Source: Rhodanobacter sp. LX-99
Lineage (GTDB): Bacteria > Pseudomonadota > Gammaproteobacteria > Xanthomonadales > Rhodanobacteraceae
Length of the DNA stretch: 64,000 nucleotides
Direction of reading: 5' to 3'
Assembly: GCF_018599185.1 (NCBI RefSeq)
Contig: NZ_JAHFVL010000001.1
Span: 2,170,001-2,234,000, forward strand
Made by a program: the position numbers and the translations under genes. Within the stretch, counting starts at the first letter, position 1, and every line of letters starts with the position of its first letter. The notes under the pieces are model-generated. The model ran no database searches. It saw only the letters and a program-made list of their open reading frames with translations, and had not been told where the DNA came from. Positions 35,481 through 42,453 of the stretch are shown here, one piece after another.

Positions 35481-35904
35481 TCCGGCCCGAGACCACGCCC
35501 ATGTCGGCGCGGCCGGCGGCCTTTTCCTTCACCGCGGCCACCACCTTGCCCATGTCGCGCGGCGACGTGGCGCCGGTTTCGGCGATCGCGGCGGTGATCA
35601 GGGCGTCGATCTCGTCGTCGCCGAGCTTGGCCGGCAGGTAGGTCTCGATCACCACCATTTCGGCGCGCTCGACGTCGGCCAGATCCTCGCGGTTGGCGGC
35701 GGCGTACTGGCTCACCGAATCCTTGCGCTGCTTCAGCATCTTCTCCAGCACGCTGAGCACCTGCACGTCGTCCAGCTCGATCCGCTCATCCACCTCGCGC
35801 TGCTTGATCGCCGCCAGCATCAGCCGGATCACGCCCAGCCGGTGCTTGTCGCCGCCGCGCATGGCGGTCTTCATGTCTTCGGTGAGCTGCTGCTTGAGGG
35901 TCAT
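35458..35904 (-). CDS. GatB/YqeY-domain protein
   Basis: 148 residues, a stand-alone YqeY domain: LKQQLTEDMKTAMRGGDKHRLGVIRLMLAAIKQRE at the start and [38 protein letters not shown] at the end, the same fold as the tail of GatB and GlnRS, which binds tRNA. The stand-alone form is usually found between rpsU and dnaG, as here. A function in tRNA-dependent amidation or charging is assumed but unproven. Confidence 0.93.
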   Translation of the reverse strand: MTLKQQLTEDMKTAMRGGDKHRLGVIRLMLAAIKQREVDERIELDDVQVLSVLEKMLKQRKDSVSQYAAANREDLADVERAEMVVIETYLPAKLGDDEIDALITAAIAETGATSPRDMGKVVAAVKEKAAGRADMGVVSGRIKARLAG

Positions 35905-35950
35905 GGGCGGGGCCTCTGGGGTGGGATGTCGATTCTACGGAAACGACAAA

Positions 35951-35979
35951 GCCGGCGTTGTCCTTGGGACAACACCGGC
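35951..35979 (-). terminator. Hairpin between rpsU and yqeY, possible weak terminator/attenuator
   Basis: GCCGG-c-GTTGTCC, a 3-base loop and the complementary arm give a 12-bp stem with one mismatch. On the minus strand it is followed by TTTG rather than a full T tract, so it may reduce rather than stop transcription from rpsU into yqeY. Confidence 0.45.
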
Positions 35980-36091
35980 CAATGTCGAATCCGAGTGCTT
36001 GCGGTGGCTGCGAGAACCCGCGCCGACCGTGTTTCCTGCATGCGCAGCGTGAAGACGCTGGCGGGCCTGCCGACGAACGGCGGGCGGAAAC

Positions 36092-36307
36092 TCAGTACAG
36101 GCGGACCTTGCGCGAGACGTCGCGCGACAGGCGGCGCAGATGACGCTTCACCGCGGCGGCGCGCTTGCGCTTGCGCTCCTGGGTCGGCTTTTCGTAGAAC
36201 TCACGCTTGCGCGTTTCGGCGAGGACGCCGGCCTTTTCGCAGGTACGCTTGAAACGACGCAGTGCGATCTCGAACGGCTCGTTCTCGCGAACTTTTACGT
36301 TGGGCAT
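36092..36307 (-). CDS. rpsU: 30S ribosomal protein S21
   Basis: 71 residues from ATG 36307 with GGAG upstream; [21 protein letters not shown] and the Arg/Lys-rich tail are the S21 signature. S21 binds the small subunit near the anti-Shine-Dalgarno region and helps initiation. It reads divergently from tsaD, whose start lies 68 bp away, the usual arrangement in gammaproteobacteria. Confidence 0.97.
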   Translation of the reverse strand: MPNVKVRENEPFEIALRRFKRTCEKAGVLAETRKREFYEKPTQERKRKRAAAVKRHLRRLSRDVSRKVRLY

Positions 36308-36367
36308 GGAAACTCCGAGTGGTAATCTGCCCGCTGGTACGGGACTGTCAAATAGGGCGAGCCGCGA

Positions 36368-36397
36368 ATTATACCGTGGATACCACAGAATTTTCAA
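36368..36397 (-). promoter_or_regulatory. Sigma-70 promoter of rpsU
   Basis: On the minus strand, TTGAAA (36397-36392) and a perfect TATAAT (36373-36368) are 18 bp apart. It overlaps the start of tsaD. A second possible pair, TTGACA at 36351-36346 with CAGATT at 36329-36324 (16-bp spacer), lies closer to rpsU. Confidence 0.6.
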
Positions 36398-37437
36398 AGC
36401 CGGCGAACAAGCCCGTGCTGGGCATCGAAACCTCCTGCGACGAGACCGGGGTGGCGCTGCTGCGCTGGGAACCGGACGCGCCGGGCCGTGGCCTGCTGGC
36501 GCATACCCTGTACAGCCAGATCAAGCTGCACGCCGATTACGGCGGCGTGGTGCCGGAACTGGCCAGCCGCGACCATGTGCGCAAGCTGCTGCCGCTGATC
36601 CGCGAGGCGCTGGCCCAGGCCGGGCTGAGCGTGCGCGACCTGGGCGGGGTGGCCTATACCGCCGGTCCGGGCCTGGTCGGCGCCTTGCTGGTCGGGGCCT
36701 CCGCCGGGCGCGCGCTGGCCTGGGCGCTGGGCGTGCCGGCGATCGCGGTGCACCACATGGAAGGCCACCTGCTCGCCCCGCTGCTGGAGGACAACCCGCC
36801 CGAACCGCCGTTCGTTGCGCTGCTGGTGTCCGGCGGACACTCCATGCTGGTCGAGGTGAAGGCGATCGGCCAGTACACGATCCTGGGCGACACCCTGGAC
36901 GACGCCGCCGGCGAGGCGTTCGACAAGACCGCCAAGATGATGGGCCTGCCGTATCCCGGCGGCCCGGCGCTGGCGAAACTGGCCGAACAGGGTCGCGCCG
37001 GCGCCTTCCGCTTCTCCCGCCCGATGACCGACCGGCCGGGGCTGGATTTCAGCTTCTCCGGCTTGAAGACCCAGGTGCTGCTGGCCTGGCAGCAGTCCGA
37101 CCAGAGCGAGCAGACCCGCGCCGACATCGCCCGCGCGTTCGAGGAGGCGATCGTCGACACGCTGATCATCAAGTGCCGGCGCGCGCTCGAGGCCAGCGGC
37201 GCACAGCGGCTGGTGATCGCCGGCGGCGTGGGTGCGAACCGAAGATTGCGCAGCGAGCTGGCCAGGTCCGGCGAGAAAGACGGTTTCCAGGTGTATTTCC
37301 CGCGGCTGGACTTCTGCACCGACAACGGCGCGATGATCGCATTGGCCGGTGCGATCCGCCTGGCCGGCGGCCAGTGTCAGGACGAGACCGTGCAGGTACG
37401 TCCGCGCTGGGACCTGCAGAGCCTGCCCGCCGCCTAG
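36376..37437 (+). CDS. tsaD: tRNA N6-adenosine threonylcarbamoyltransferase TsaD
   Basis: 353 residues with a GTG start at 36376 ([25 protein letters not shown]); an upstream extension would run through the promoter region. The iron-binding motif HMEGH lies at 127-131, and ASKH-fold motifs [29 protein letters not shown] and [13 protein letters not shown] are present. It transfers threonylcarbamoyl to A37 of tRNAs reading ANN codons, together with TsaB, TsaC and TsaE. Essential in most bacteria. It converges on rluF with 7 bp between stops. Confidence 0.97.
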   Translation: MDTTEFSKPANKPVLGIETSCDETGVALLRWEPDAPGRGLLAHTLYSQIKLHADYGGVVPELASRDHVRKLLPLIREALAQAGLSVRDLGGVAYTAGPGLVGALLVGASAGRALAWALGVPAIAVHHMEGHLLAPLLEDNPPEPPFVALLVSGGHSMLVEVKAIGQYTILGDTLDDAAGEAFDKTAKMMGLPYPGGPALAKLAEQGRAGAFRFSRPMTDRPGLDFSFSGLKTQVLLAWQQSDQSEQTRADIARAFEEAIVDTLIIKCRRALEASGAQRLVIAGGVGANRRLRSELARSGEKDGFQVYFPRLDFCTDNGAMIALAGAIRLAGGQCQDETVQVRPRWDLQSLPAA

Positions 37438-37444
37438 CGCGCGT

Positions 37445-38164
37445 TCACCACTGCGTGCGCCCGGGCAGCAAGCCCTTCAATTCCGCTTCGGTGAGGTTGC
37501 GCCACTGGCCGGGTTTCAGATGAGCCAGCTTCACGTTGTCGATGCGCACGCGGCGCAGCTGGGTCACGCGGTAGCCGAACGCGGCGGCCATCAGGCGGAT
37601 CTGCCGGTTCAGGCCCTGGGTCAGCACGATCGAAAAGCCGAATTTCGCGATGCGGCGGGTGCGGCAGGGCCGGGTCATCTGGCCGCGGATGCGCACGCCC
37701 TTGGCCATGCCGGCCAGGAACTCGTCGGTGACCGCCTTGTTCACGCCGACCAGGTATTCCTTCTCGTGGTGGTTTTCCGCGCGCAGGATCTCGTTGACGA
37801 TGTCGCCGTTGCTGGTCAGCAGGATCAGCCCTTCGGAATCCTTGTCCAGCCGGCCGATCGGGAAGATCCGCTGCGGGTGGTCGATGAAGTCCACGATGTT
37901 GCCGTCCACGCTGTGGTCGGTGGTGCAGGTGATGCCGACCGGCTTGTTCAACGCGATGTAGATCGCCTTCTTCGCTGCCGGCGTGGCGGCCAGGATGCGC
38001 GCGCACACGATCTCGCCGTCGACGCGCACCTCGTCGCCTTCCAGCGCCTTGGCACCGGTGGTGACGACTTCGCCGTTGATGCTGACGCGCCCGGCGACCA
38101 GCAGCTCGTCCGCTTCGCGGCGCGAGCACAGGCCGGCTTCGCTGATGTATTTGTTGACGCGCAT
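37445..38164 (-). CDS. rluF: 23S rRNA pseudouridine(2604) synthase
   Basis: 239 residues. An N-terminal S4 RNA-binding domain (RVNKYISEAGLCSRREADELL) leads to the catalytic domain, with GRLDKDSEGLILLT carrying the catalytic Asp, then HHEKEYLV and GLNRQIRLMAAAFGY. The EKEYLV and second-half wording fit RluF better than RluB or RluE. It lacks the long basic tail of E. coli RluF. RluF makes pseudouridine 2604 in 23S rRNA. A repeat-rich 107-bp gap separates it from the upstream ABC permease gene. Confidence 0.88.
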   Translation of the reverse strand: MRVNKYISEAGLCSRREADELLVAGRVSINGEVVTTGAKALEGDEVRVDGEIVCARILAATPAAKKAIYIALNKPVGITCTTDHSVDGNIVDFIDHPQRIFPIGRLDKDSEGLILLTSNGDIVNEILRAENHHEKEYLVGVNKAVTDEFLAGMAKGVRIRGQMTRPCRTRRIAKFGFSIVLTQGLNRQIRLMAAAFGYRVTQLRRVRIDNVKLAHLKPGQWRNLTEAELKGLLPGRTQW

Positions 38165-38173
38165 GGATCAGGG

Positions 38174-38268
38174 CCGGGATTGGGGATTGGGGATTCGGGA
38201 TTCGCAAAAGCCACAAGCTCGCGAGAACGCGCCTTGCCGAATCCCGTATCCCGATTCCCGATTCCCGG
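38174..38268. repeat. Inverted array of short GGGATT-type repeats
   Basis: One arm (38174-38204) is a tandem run of GGGATT/GGGGATT units. The other (38238-38268) is nearly its reverse complement (ATCCC/ATTCCC units), separated by 33 bp. The RNA would form a long stem. Similar units are scattered in xanthomonad intergenic regions. It sits between the ABC permease stop and the rluF start on the minus strand. Confidence 0.8.
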
Positions 38269-38271
38269 CTT

Positions 38272-39051
38272 TCACGAGCGCAAGCCGACGCCGCGCTTGA
38301 GCAGCTGCAGCGCCACGATCGACAGCGCGATCACGAAGCCGATCATCACCACGAAGGCCATGCCCACGTGCACGTCGCTGATGCCGAGCACGCCGTAGCG
38401 GAACGCATTGACCATGTACAGGATCGGGTTGGCGCGCGAGATCGCCTGCCACGGTTCGCCCAGCATGTTCACCGAATAGAACACGCCGCCCAGGTAGGTC
38501 AGCGGGGTCAGGATGAAGGTCGGCACCAGCGCGATGTCGTCGAATTTCTTCGCGTACACCGCGTTGACGAAGCCGGCCAGCGAGAAGATCGTGGCGCCCA
38601 GCAGCACCGAGGCGAACGTGATCAGCGGGTGCAGCACGTGCAGGTCGGTGAAGAACAGCGCGATCAGCAGCACCAGGATGCCGACCACCAGGCCGCGCAC
38701 CACGGCACCCGCCACGTAGCCGAGCAGGATCACCCAGTTCGGCATCGGCGACACCAGCATTTCCTCCACCGCGCGGCTGAACTTGGCGCCGAAGAACGAA
38801 CTGGAGATGTTGCCGTAGCTGTTGGTGATGATGCTCATCATCACCAGCCCCGGCACGATGTATTGCATGTAGCTGAAACCGCCTTCGATGCTGCCGATGC
38901 GGCTGCCGATCAGCTTGCCGAAGATCACGAAGTACAGCGTCATGGTGATCGCCGGCGGAATCAGCGTCTGCGTCCAGATGCGCATGATGCGCACGATCTC
39001 GCGGCGGATGAGGGTATTCAGTGCGACGAGGTTGGCGGCGGCGTGGCTCAT
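38272..39051 (-). CDS. ABC-2 type transporter permease (YadH-like)
   Basis: 259 residues from ATG 39051, overlapping the ATPase gene stop by ATGA. Six hydrophobic helices with the ABC-2 signature (FGAKFSRAVEEMLVSPMPNWVILLGYVAGA, PLTYLGGVFYSVNML, NPILYMVNAFRYGVLG). The wording matches E. coli YadH. With its ATPase it forms a putative exporter of unknown substrate. Confidence 0.92.
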   Translation of the reverse strand: MSHAAANLVALNTLIRREIVRIMRIWTQTLIPPAITMTLYFVIFGKLIGSRIGSIEGGFSYMQYIVPGLVMMSIITNSYGNISSSFFGAKFSRAVEEMLVSPMPNWVILLGYVAGAVVRGLVVGILVLLIALFFTDLHVLHPLITFASVLLGATIFSLAGFVNAVYAKKFDDIALVPTFILTPLTYLGGVFYSVNMLGEPWQAISRANPILYMVNAFRYGVLGISDVHVGMAFVVMIGFVIALSIVALQLLKRGVGLRS

Positions 39052-40013
39052 GCGACGACTCCAGCGGCCAGTTCGCTGCGGCCATGCTCCACCAGCCGCA
39101 CGAACAGCTCCTCCAGCCGGTTGGTCTTGTTGCGCATCGAGGTCACCATGATGCCGTGCGTGGAAAGCGTCGCGAACAGCGAGTTGAGGTCGTGCGAGCG
39201 GGCCATCTCGGCTTCCAGCGTGTGCTCGTCGCGGCGGCGCAGGGTGACGTTGGGCAGGTTCGGCAGTTCGGCCGGGATGGTGGTCACGTCCAGCACGAAA
39301 GTCTCCACGTCCAGCGTCGCCAGCAGGCGCTTCATGCTGGTGTTCTCGATGATCGTGCCGTGGTCGATGATCGCGATGTTGCGGCACAGCGACTCGGCCT
39401 CCTCCAGGTAATGCGTGGTCAGGATCACCGTGGTGCCGGCCGCGTTGATGCCGCTGACGAAGTGCCACATCGAGCGGCGGATCTCGATGTCGACGCCGGC
39501 GGTGGGCTCGTCCAGGATCAGCAGCTTCGGCTCGTTCATCATCGCGCGGGCGATCATCAGCCGCCGCTTCATGCCGCCGGACAGCGTGCGCGCCTGCATC
39601 TGCGCCTTGTCCCACAGGCGCAGTTCCTTCAGGTATTTCTCCGCGCGTTCGGCGGCGATCCTGCGGGGGATTCCGTAGAAACCGGCCTCGTTGACGCAGA
39701 TGTCGAACGGCTTCTCGAACTGGTTGAAATTGATTTCCTGCGGCACCAGGCCGATCAGCCGCATCGCGGCGCTGCGGTCCTTGTTGACCGACACGCCGAA
39801 CACCTGCGCGTCGCCGGACGTGGAGTTCACCAGCGAGGACAGGATGCCGATCAGGGTGGACTTGCCGGCGCCGTTCGGGCCGAGCAGGGCGAAGAAGTCG
39901 CCGGGCTGCACGGTGAGGCTGATGCCTTTCAGCGCTTCGACGCCGTTGCCGTAGGTTTTGCGCAGATTGTCGACGACAAGCGCGGGGGCTGTATCTGGAT
40001 ACTGCGGGGACAT
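39048..40013 (-). CDS. ABC transporter ATP-binding protein (YadG-like)
   Basis: 321 residues from ATG 40013; a GTG three codons upstream is possible. Walker A GPNGAGKST, signature TLSGGMKRRLMIARAMM, Walker B LLILDEPTAGVD and switch His in LTTHYLEEAE are all present. A C-terminal ~90-residue extension follows the ATPase core, as in YadG. It powers the adjacent YadH-like permease. Confidence 0.93.
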   Translation of the reverse strand: MSPQYPDTAPALVVDNLRKTYGNGVEALKGISLTVQPGDFFALLGPNGAGKSTLIGILSSLVNSTSGDAQVFGVSVNKDRSAAMRLIGLVPQEINFNQFEKPFDICVNEAGFYGIPRRIAAERAEKYLKELRLWDKAQMQARTLSGGMKRRLMIARAMMNEPKLLILDEPTAGVDIEIRRSMWHFVSGINAAGTTVILTTHYLEEAESLCRNIAIIDHGTIIENTSMKRLLATLDVETFVLDVTTIPAELPNLPNVTLRRRDEHTLEAEMARSHDLNSLFATLSTHGIMVTSMRNKTNRLEELFVRLVEHGRSELAAGVVA

Positions 40014-40106
40014 GGGCTGCACCGAGGGGGTTAGCCCTTATTATAGCGGGCTACGCCCAGCCGCTCGGCCCTGCCCGACGGCACACACTGTTTCCGGAAA
40101 TCTTTC

Positions 40107-40853
40107 ATGGCCGACCACTTCCAGCTCCGTCTCGTCGACAGCCGCATGCTCGCGCCCGCGGTGCGCCACCTGGTGTTCGAGCGCGCCGACGGCCAGCCGC
40201 TGGCGTTCCAGCCCGGCCAGTTCCTGCAGGTGCACTTCCATTACGACGACGGCACGGCGACCAAGCGCAGCTACTCGGTGGCCACCGTCGGCGACGGCCA
40301 CTCGCCGGTGCAACGCATCGAGATCGCGGTGAGCTACGTCGAAGGCGGCGCCGCCACCAAGCTGCTCGGCGAACTGCCGCTGAGCGGCGTGATCGACGCC
40401 AGCGGTCCCTACGGCCGCTTCTGCCTGCAGGAAACCGACAGCCACCCGCGCTACCTGCTGCTGGCCACCGGCACCGGCGTCACTCCCTACCGCGCGATGC
40501 TGCCGCAGATCGAAAAACTGCTTGCCAAGGGCGATCGCGAAGTGGTGCTGCTGTACGGCGCGCGCACCGAAGCCGAGCTGCTCTACGGCGAGGAGTTCGA
40601 GGCGTTCGCGCAAACCCATCCCGGCTTCATCTTCCACGGCTGCCTCAGCCGCGAAGCCCGCGCCACCCCGCGCCCCACCGACCGCAGCGGCCACGTGCAG
40701 AACGTGCTGGCCGAACTCGGTCCGCGCGCCGAGCGCGACATCGCCTACCTGTGCGGCAACCCGAACATGGTCGATGCGGCCTTCACCGCACTGAAGGAGT
40801 TCGGCCTGCCGGTGCCGCAGATCCGCCGCGAGAAGTACATCTCGTCGCGCTGA
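40107..40853 (+). CDS. fpr: Ferredoxin/flavodoxin-NADP+ reductase
   Basis: 248 residues. The FAD-binding barrel has RSYSVAT and GGAATKLLGELPLSG; the NADP domain has LLATGTGVTPYRAMLPQ and YLCGNPNMVDAAF, and the chain ends REKYISSR, as in the bacterial subclass I/II reductases. It shuttles electrons between NADPH and ferredoxin or flavodoxin, in biosynthesis and oxidative-stress repair. It is divergent from the ABC ATPase gene. Confidence 0.92.
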   Translation: MADHFQLRLVDSRMLAPAVRHLVFERADGQPLAFQPGQFLQVHFHYDDGTATKRSYSVATVGDGHSPVQRIEIAVSYVEGGAATKLLGELPLSGVIDASGPYGRFCLQETDSHPRYLLLATGTGVTPYRAMLPQIEKLLAKGDREVVLLYGARTEAELLYGEEFEAFAQTHPGFIFHGCLSREARATPRPTDRSGHVQNVLAELGPRAERDIAYLCGNPNMVDAAFTALKEFGLPVPQIRREKYISSR

Positions 40854-41015
40854 ACGCGGCCCGTGTGTCATGGCCGGCGTGATGCAGGCCGCCATCGTGA
40901 CGCATGGCGGGGTTGCCGTTCACCGATATGTCACGACCGATTCACTTCCCGAAGGCTAAATGGCCGGAGTGGGTGAACGGGCGGTCGTGCTCCGGGTCCG
41001 ATCCTCCCCCGGCAA

Positions 41016-41031
41016 TGTGATGCCCATCACA
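41016..41031 (+). promoter_or_regulatory. Perfect Clp/CRP-type binding site
   Basis: TGTGA-TGCCCA-TCACA is a perfect TGTGA-N6-TCACA palindrome, further flanked by AA and TT. Clp of Xanthomonadales (c-di-GMP-responsive CRP homologue) and CRP bind this consensus. It is centred about 116 bp above the start of the small fimbrial-like gene at 41140, in the 286-bp gap after fpr. Nothing else recognisable was seen in that gap. Confidence 0.65.
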
Positions 41032-41139
41032 TTTCCGGCGACAGGTTCGCCCGAGTCGATCAAGGTCGAATGGACCAGGCCGATGACCCGCTGAGAGGCT
41101 CCGCATCCGCGGGGGCGGTATCTCAAGGAGGTGAGCGGT

Positions 41140-41478
41140 ATGAGCGGTCCGCTTGGCATTGCATTGGCAGGTCTGGCCATGCTCGTGGGCGTCTCGAGCG
41201 CATACGCGGCGAGCGGTCGCGTCGTGTTCTCGGGCGCGGTGGTCGAGCCGACCTGTCTCACCGAAGATGCCGATGGCGACATGGCGTCGCCGCCGGCCGC
41301 TGGACTTGCACCGCGCCGGTTGACCTGTGGCCGGACGCCGACCGAGCCTGGCCGTTCCTATTCGCGCACCGTGATCCGCCTCGACGCGGCGGGCGTTGCG
41401 AACAACCGGCTGCTCGATTACTTCGTCAGTTACGCGAACGCCGCCGACGCCCGGCTTGTCGTTCGGACCTATGAATAG
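41140..41478 (+). CDS. Orphan small type 1 fimbrial-like protein
   Basis: 112 residues from ATG 41140, placed eight bases after a strong AAGGAGGT; a GTG inside that ribosome-binding site is not the likely start. The signal peptide ends at AYAASGRVV. The mature start SGRVVFSGAVVEPTC resembles the first strand of chaperone-usher pilins, and a second Cys (RLTCGRT) could form the usual disulfide. It ends LLDYFVSYANAADARLVVRTYE, like a pilin C-terminus, but the chain is about 50 residues shorter than usual. It faces the fimbrial operon tail to tail (6 bp) and has its own Clp-type site. Confidence 0.75.
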   Translation: MSGPLGIALAGLAMLVGVSSAYAASGRVVFSGAVVEPTCLTEDADGDMASPPAAGLAPRRLTCGRTPTEPGRSYSRTVIRLDAAGVANNRLLDYFVSYANAADARLVVRTYE

Positions 41479-41484
41479 GCGCGC

Positions 41485-42453
41485 TTATTGGTAGAAGACG
41501 TCGAAGGTCACGGTGGCCTTGACCGGGCCGCTGGTGACTGCCGGTGCGGTCTGGAAATACCGCGCGTAGTAGGGAATCGACGCGGTGGCCGCCGGAGTGA
41601 CCACGGCCTGGGTCTCGAACGTCACCGCATTCGAATTGCCGTCGAGGATCTGCACGCCGACGCCGGAGGCATACCCGGCACCGGCCGGTGCCACCACGCC
41701 GGTGTGGCTGTCGGGAGACGCCGTGTGCATGGTGATCTTCGTTACCGCCGTACCGGGCGGGCACGACAGCCGGATCTGGAACGGTGTCTTGCCGGCGGTG
41801 GCGCCGACCCCGCTGAAGGCGGTGTTGAGCACCTTGGGCAGCGTCACGTCGATCGGGTTGGCGACGACCGTGCAGCTCGGCGTGGTGAAGGTGACGGAGT
41901 TGCCGAGCCAGAACGTTTCGGGGATCAGCGTGTTCCCCGATGAGTCGTCCCATCGCCAGTCCCCGAGCTTGCCCGCCGCCAGCACGTTGCCGGAGGCGAC
42001 CGAGCCGGTCTTGATCAGCTCCAGGCCGGAGGTCACGCTGAACGTCGTGGATGAGACGGACGTGCTGTTGAGCGGATACACCGTCAGGTAGGCGCTCGGG
42101 TGCGTGATGCGGTAGCTGATGCCAGGTATGCCGGTGGCGTAGGTGAGGTTGTCCGCCAGGTAGCCGCCGCGGGTATTGACCACGCCGTAGGTCATCGTCT
42201 CGGCCGATTCCTGCCATTTGCCATTCCGGCGGTAAGAGCCGCACGTGATGGTGGGGGGATTGGCGGGGCCCGCCTGCGCCGAGGCGGCGAGTACCGTGCC
42301 ATCAGGCGTGTTCGCCGCGATCGAGATGGTCGCGGGCAGTACGAAGGTGACCGAGGTGCTGCTGCCGGTGTCGTAGCGACATTCGGCGCGGGCGCCCAGC
42401 GGCGCCAGCACCAGCAAGAGCAGCGTCAACAGCAGGCTTGCCGTGCGCATCAT
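41485..42453 (-). CDS. Fimbrial tip adhesin / minor fimbrial protein
   Basis: 322 residues from the first of two adjacent ATGs (42453), overlapping the usher stop. The signal peptide (LLLTLLLLVLAPLGARAE) precedes an N-terminal domain of about 170 residues with few known features. A C-terminal pilin domain follows (CTVVANPIDVTLPKV, GKTPFQIRLSCPPG, and ATVTFDVFYQ at the end, with the penultimate-Tyr-like terminus). The two-domain layout is that of FimH-type adhesins that cap the fibre; the ligand is unknown. Last gene of the four-gene fimbrial operon. Confidence 0.85.
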   Translation of the reverse strand: MMRTASLLLTLLLLVLAPLGARAECRYDTGSSTSVTFVLPATISIAANTPDGTVLAASAQAGPANPPTITCGSYRRNGKWQESAETMTYGVVNTRGGYLADNLTYATGIPGISYRITHPSAYLTVYPLNSTSVSSTTFSVTSGLELIKTGSVASGNVLAAGKLGDWRWDDSSGNTLIPETFWLGNSVTFTTPSCTVVANPIDVTLPKVLNTAFSGVGATAGKTPFQIRLSCPPGTAVTKITMHTASPDSHTGVVAPAGAGYASGVGVQILDGNSNAVTFETQAVVTPAATASIPYYARYFQTAPAVTSGPVKATVTFDVFYQ

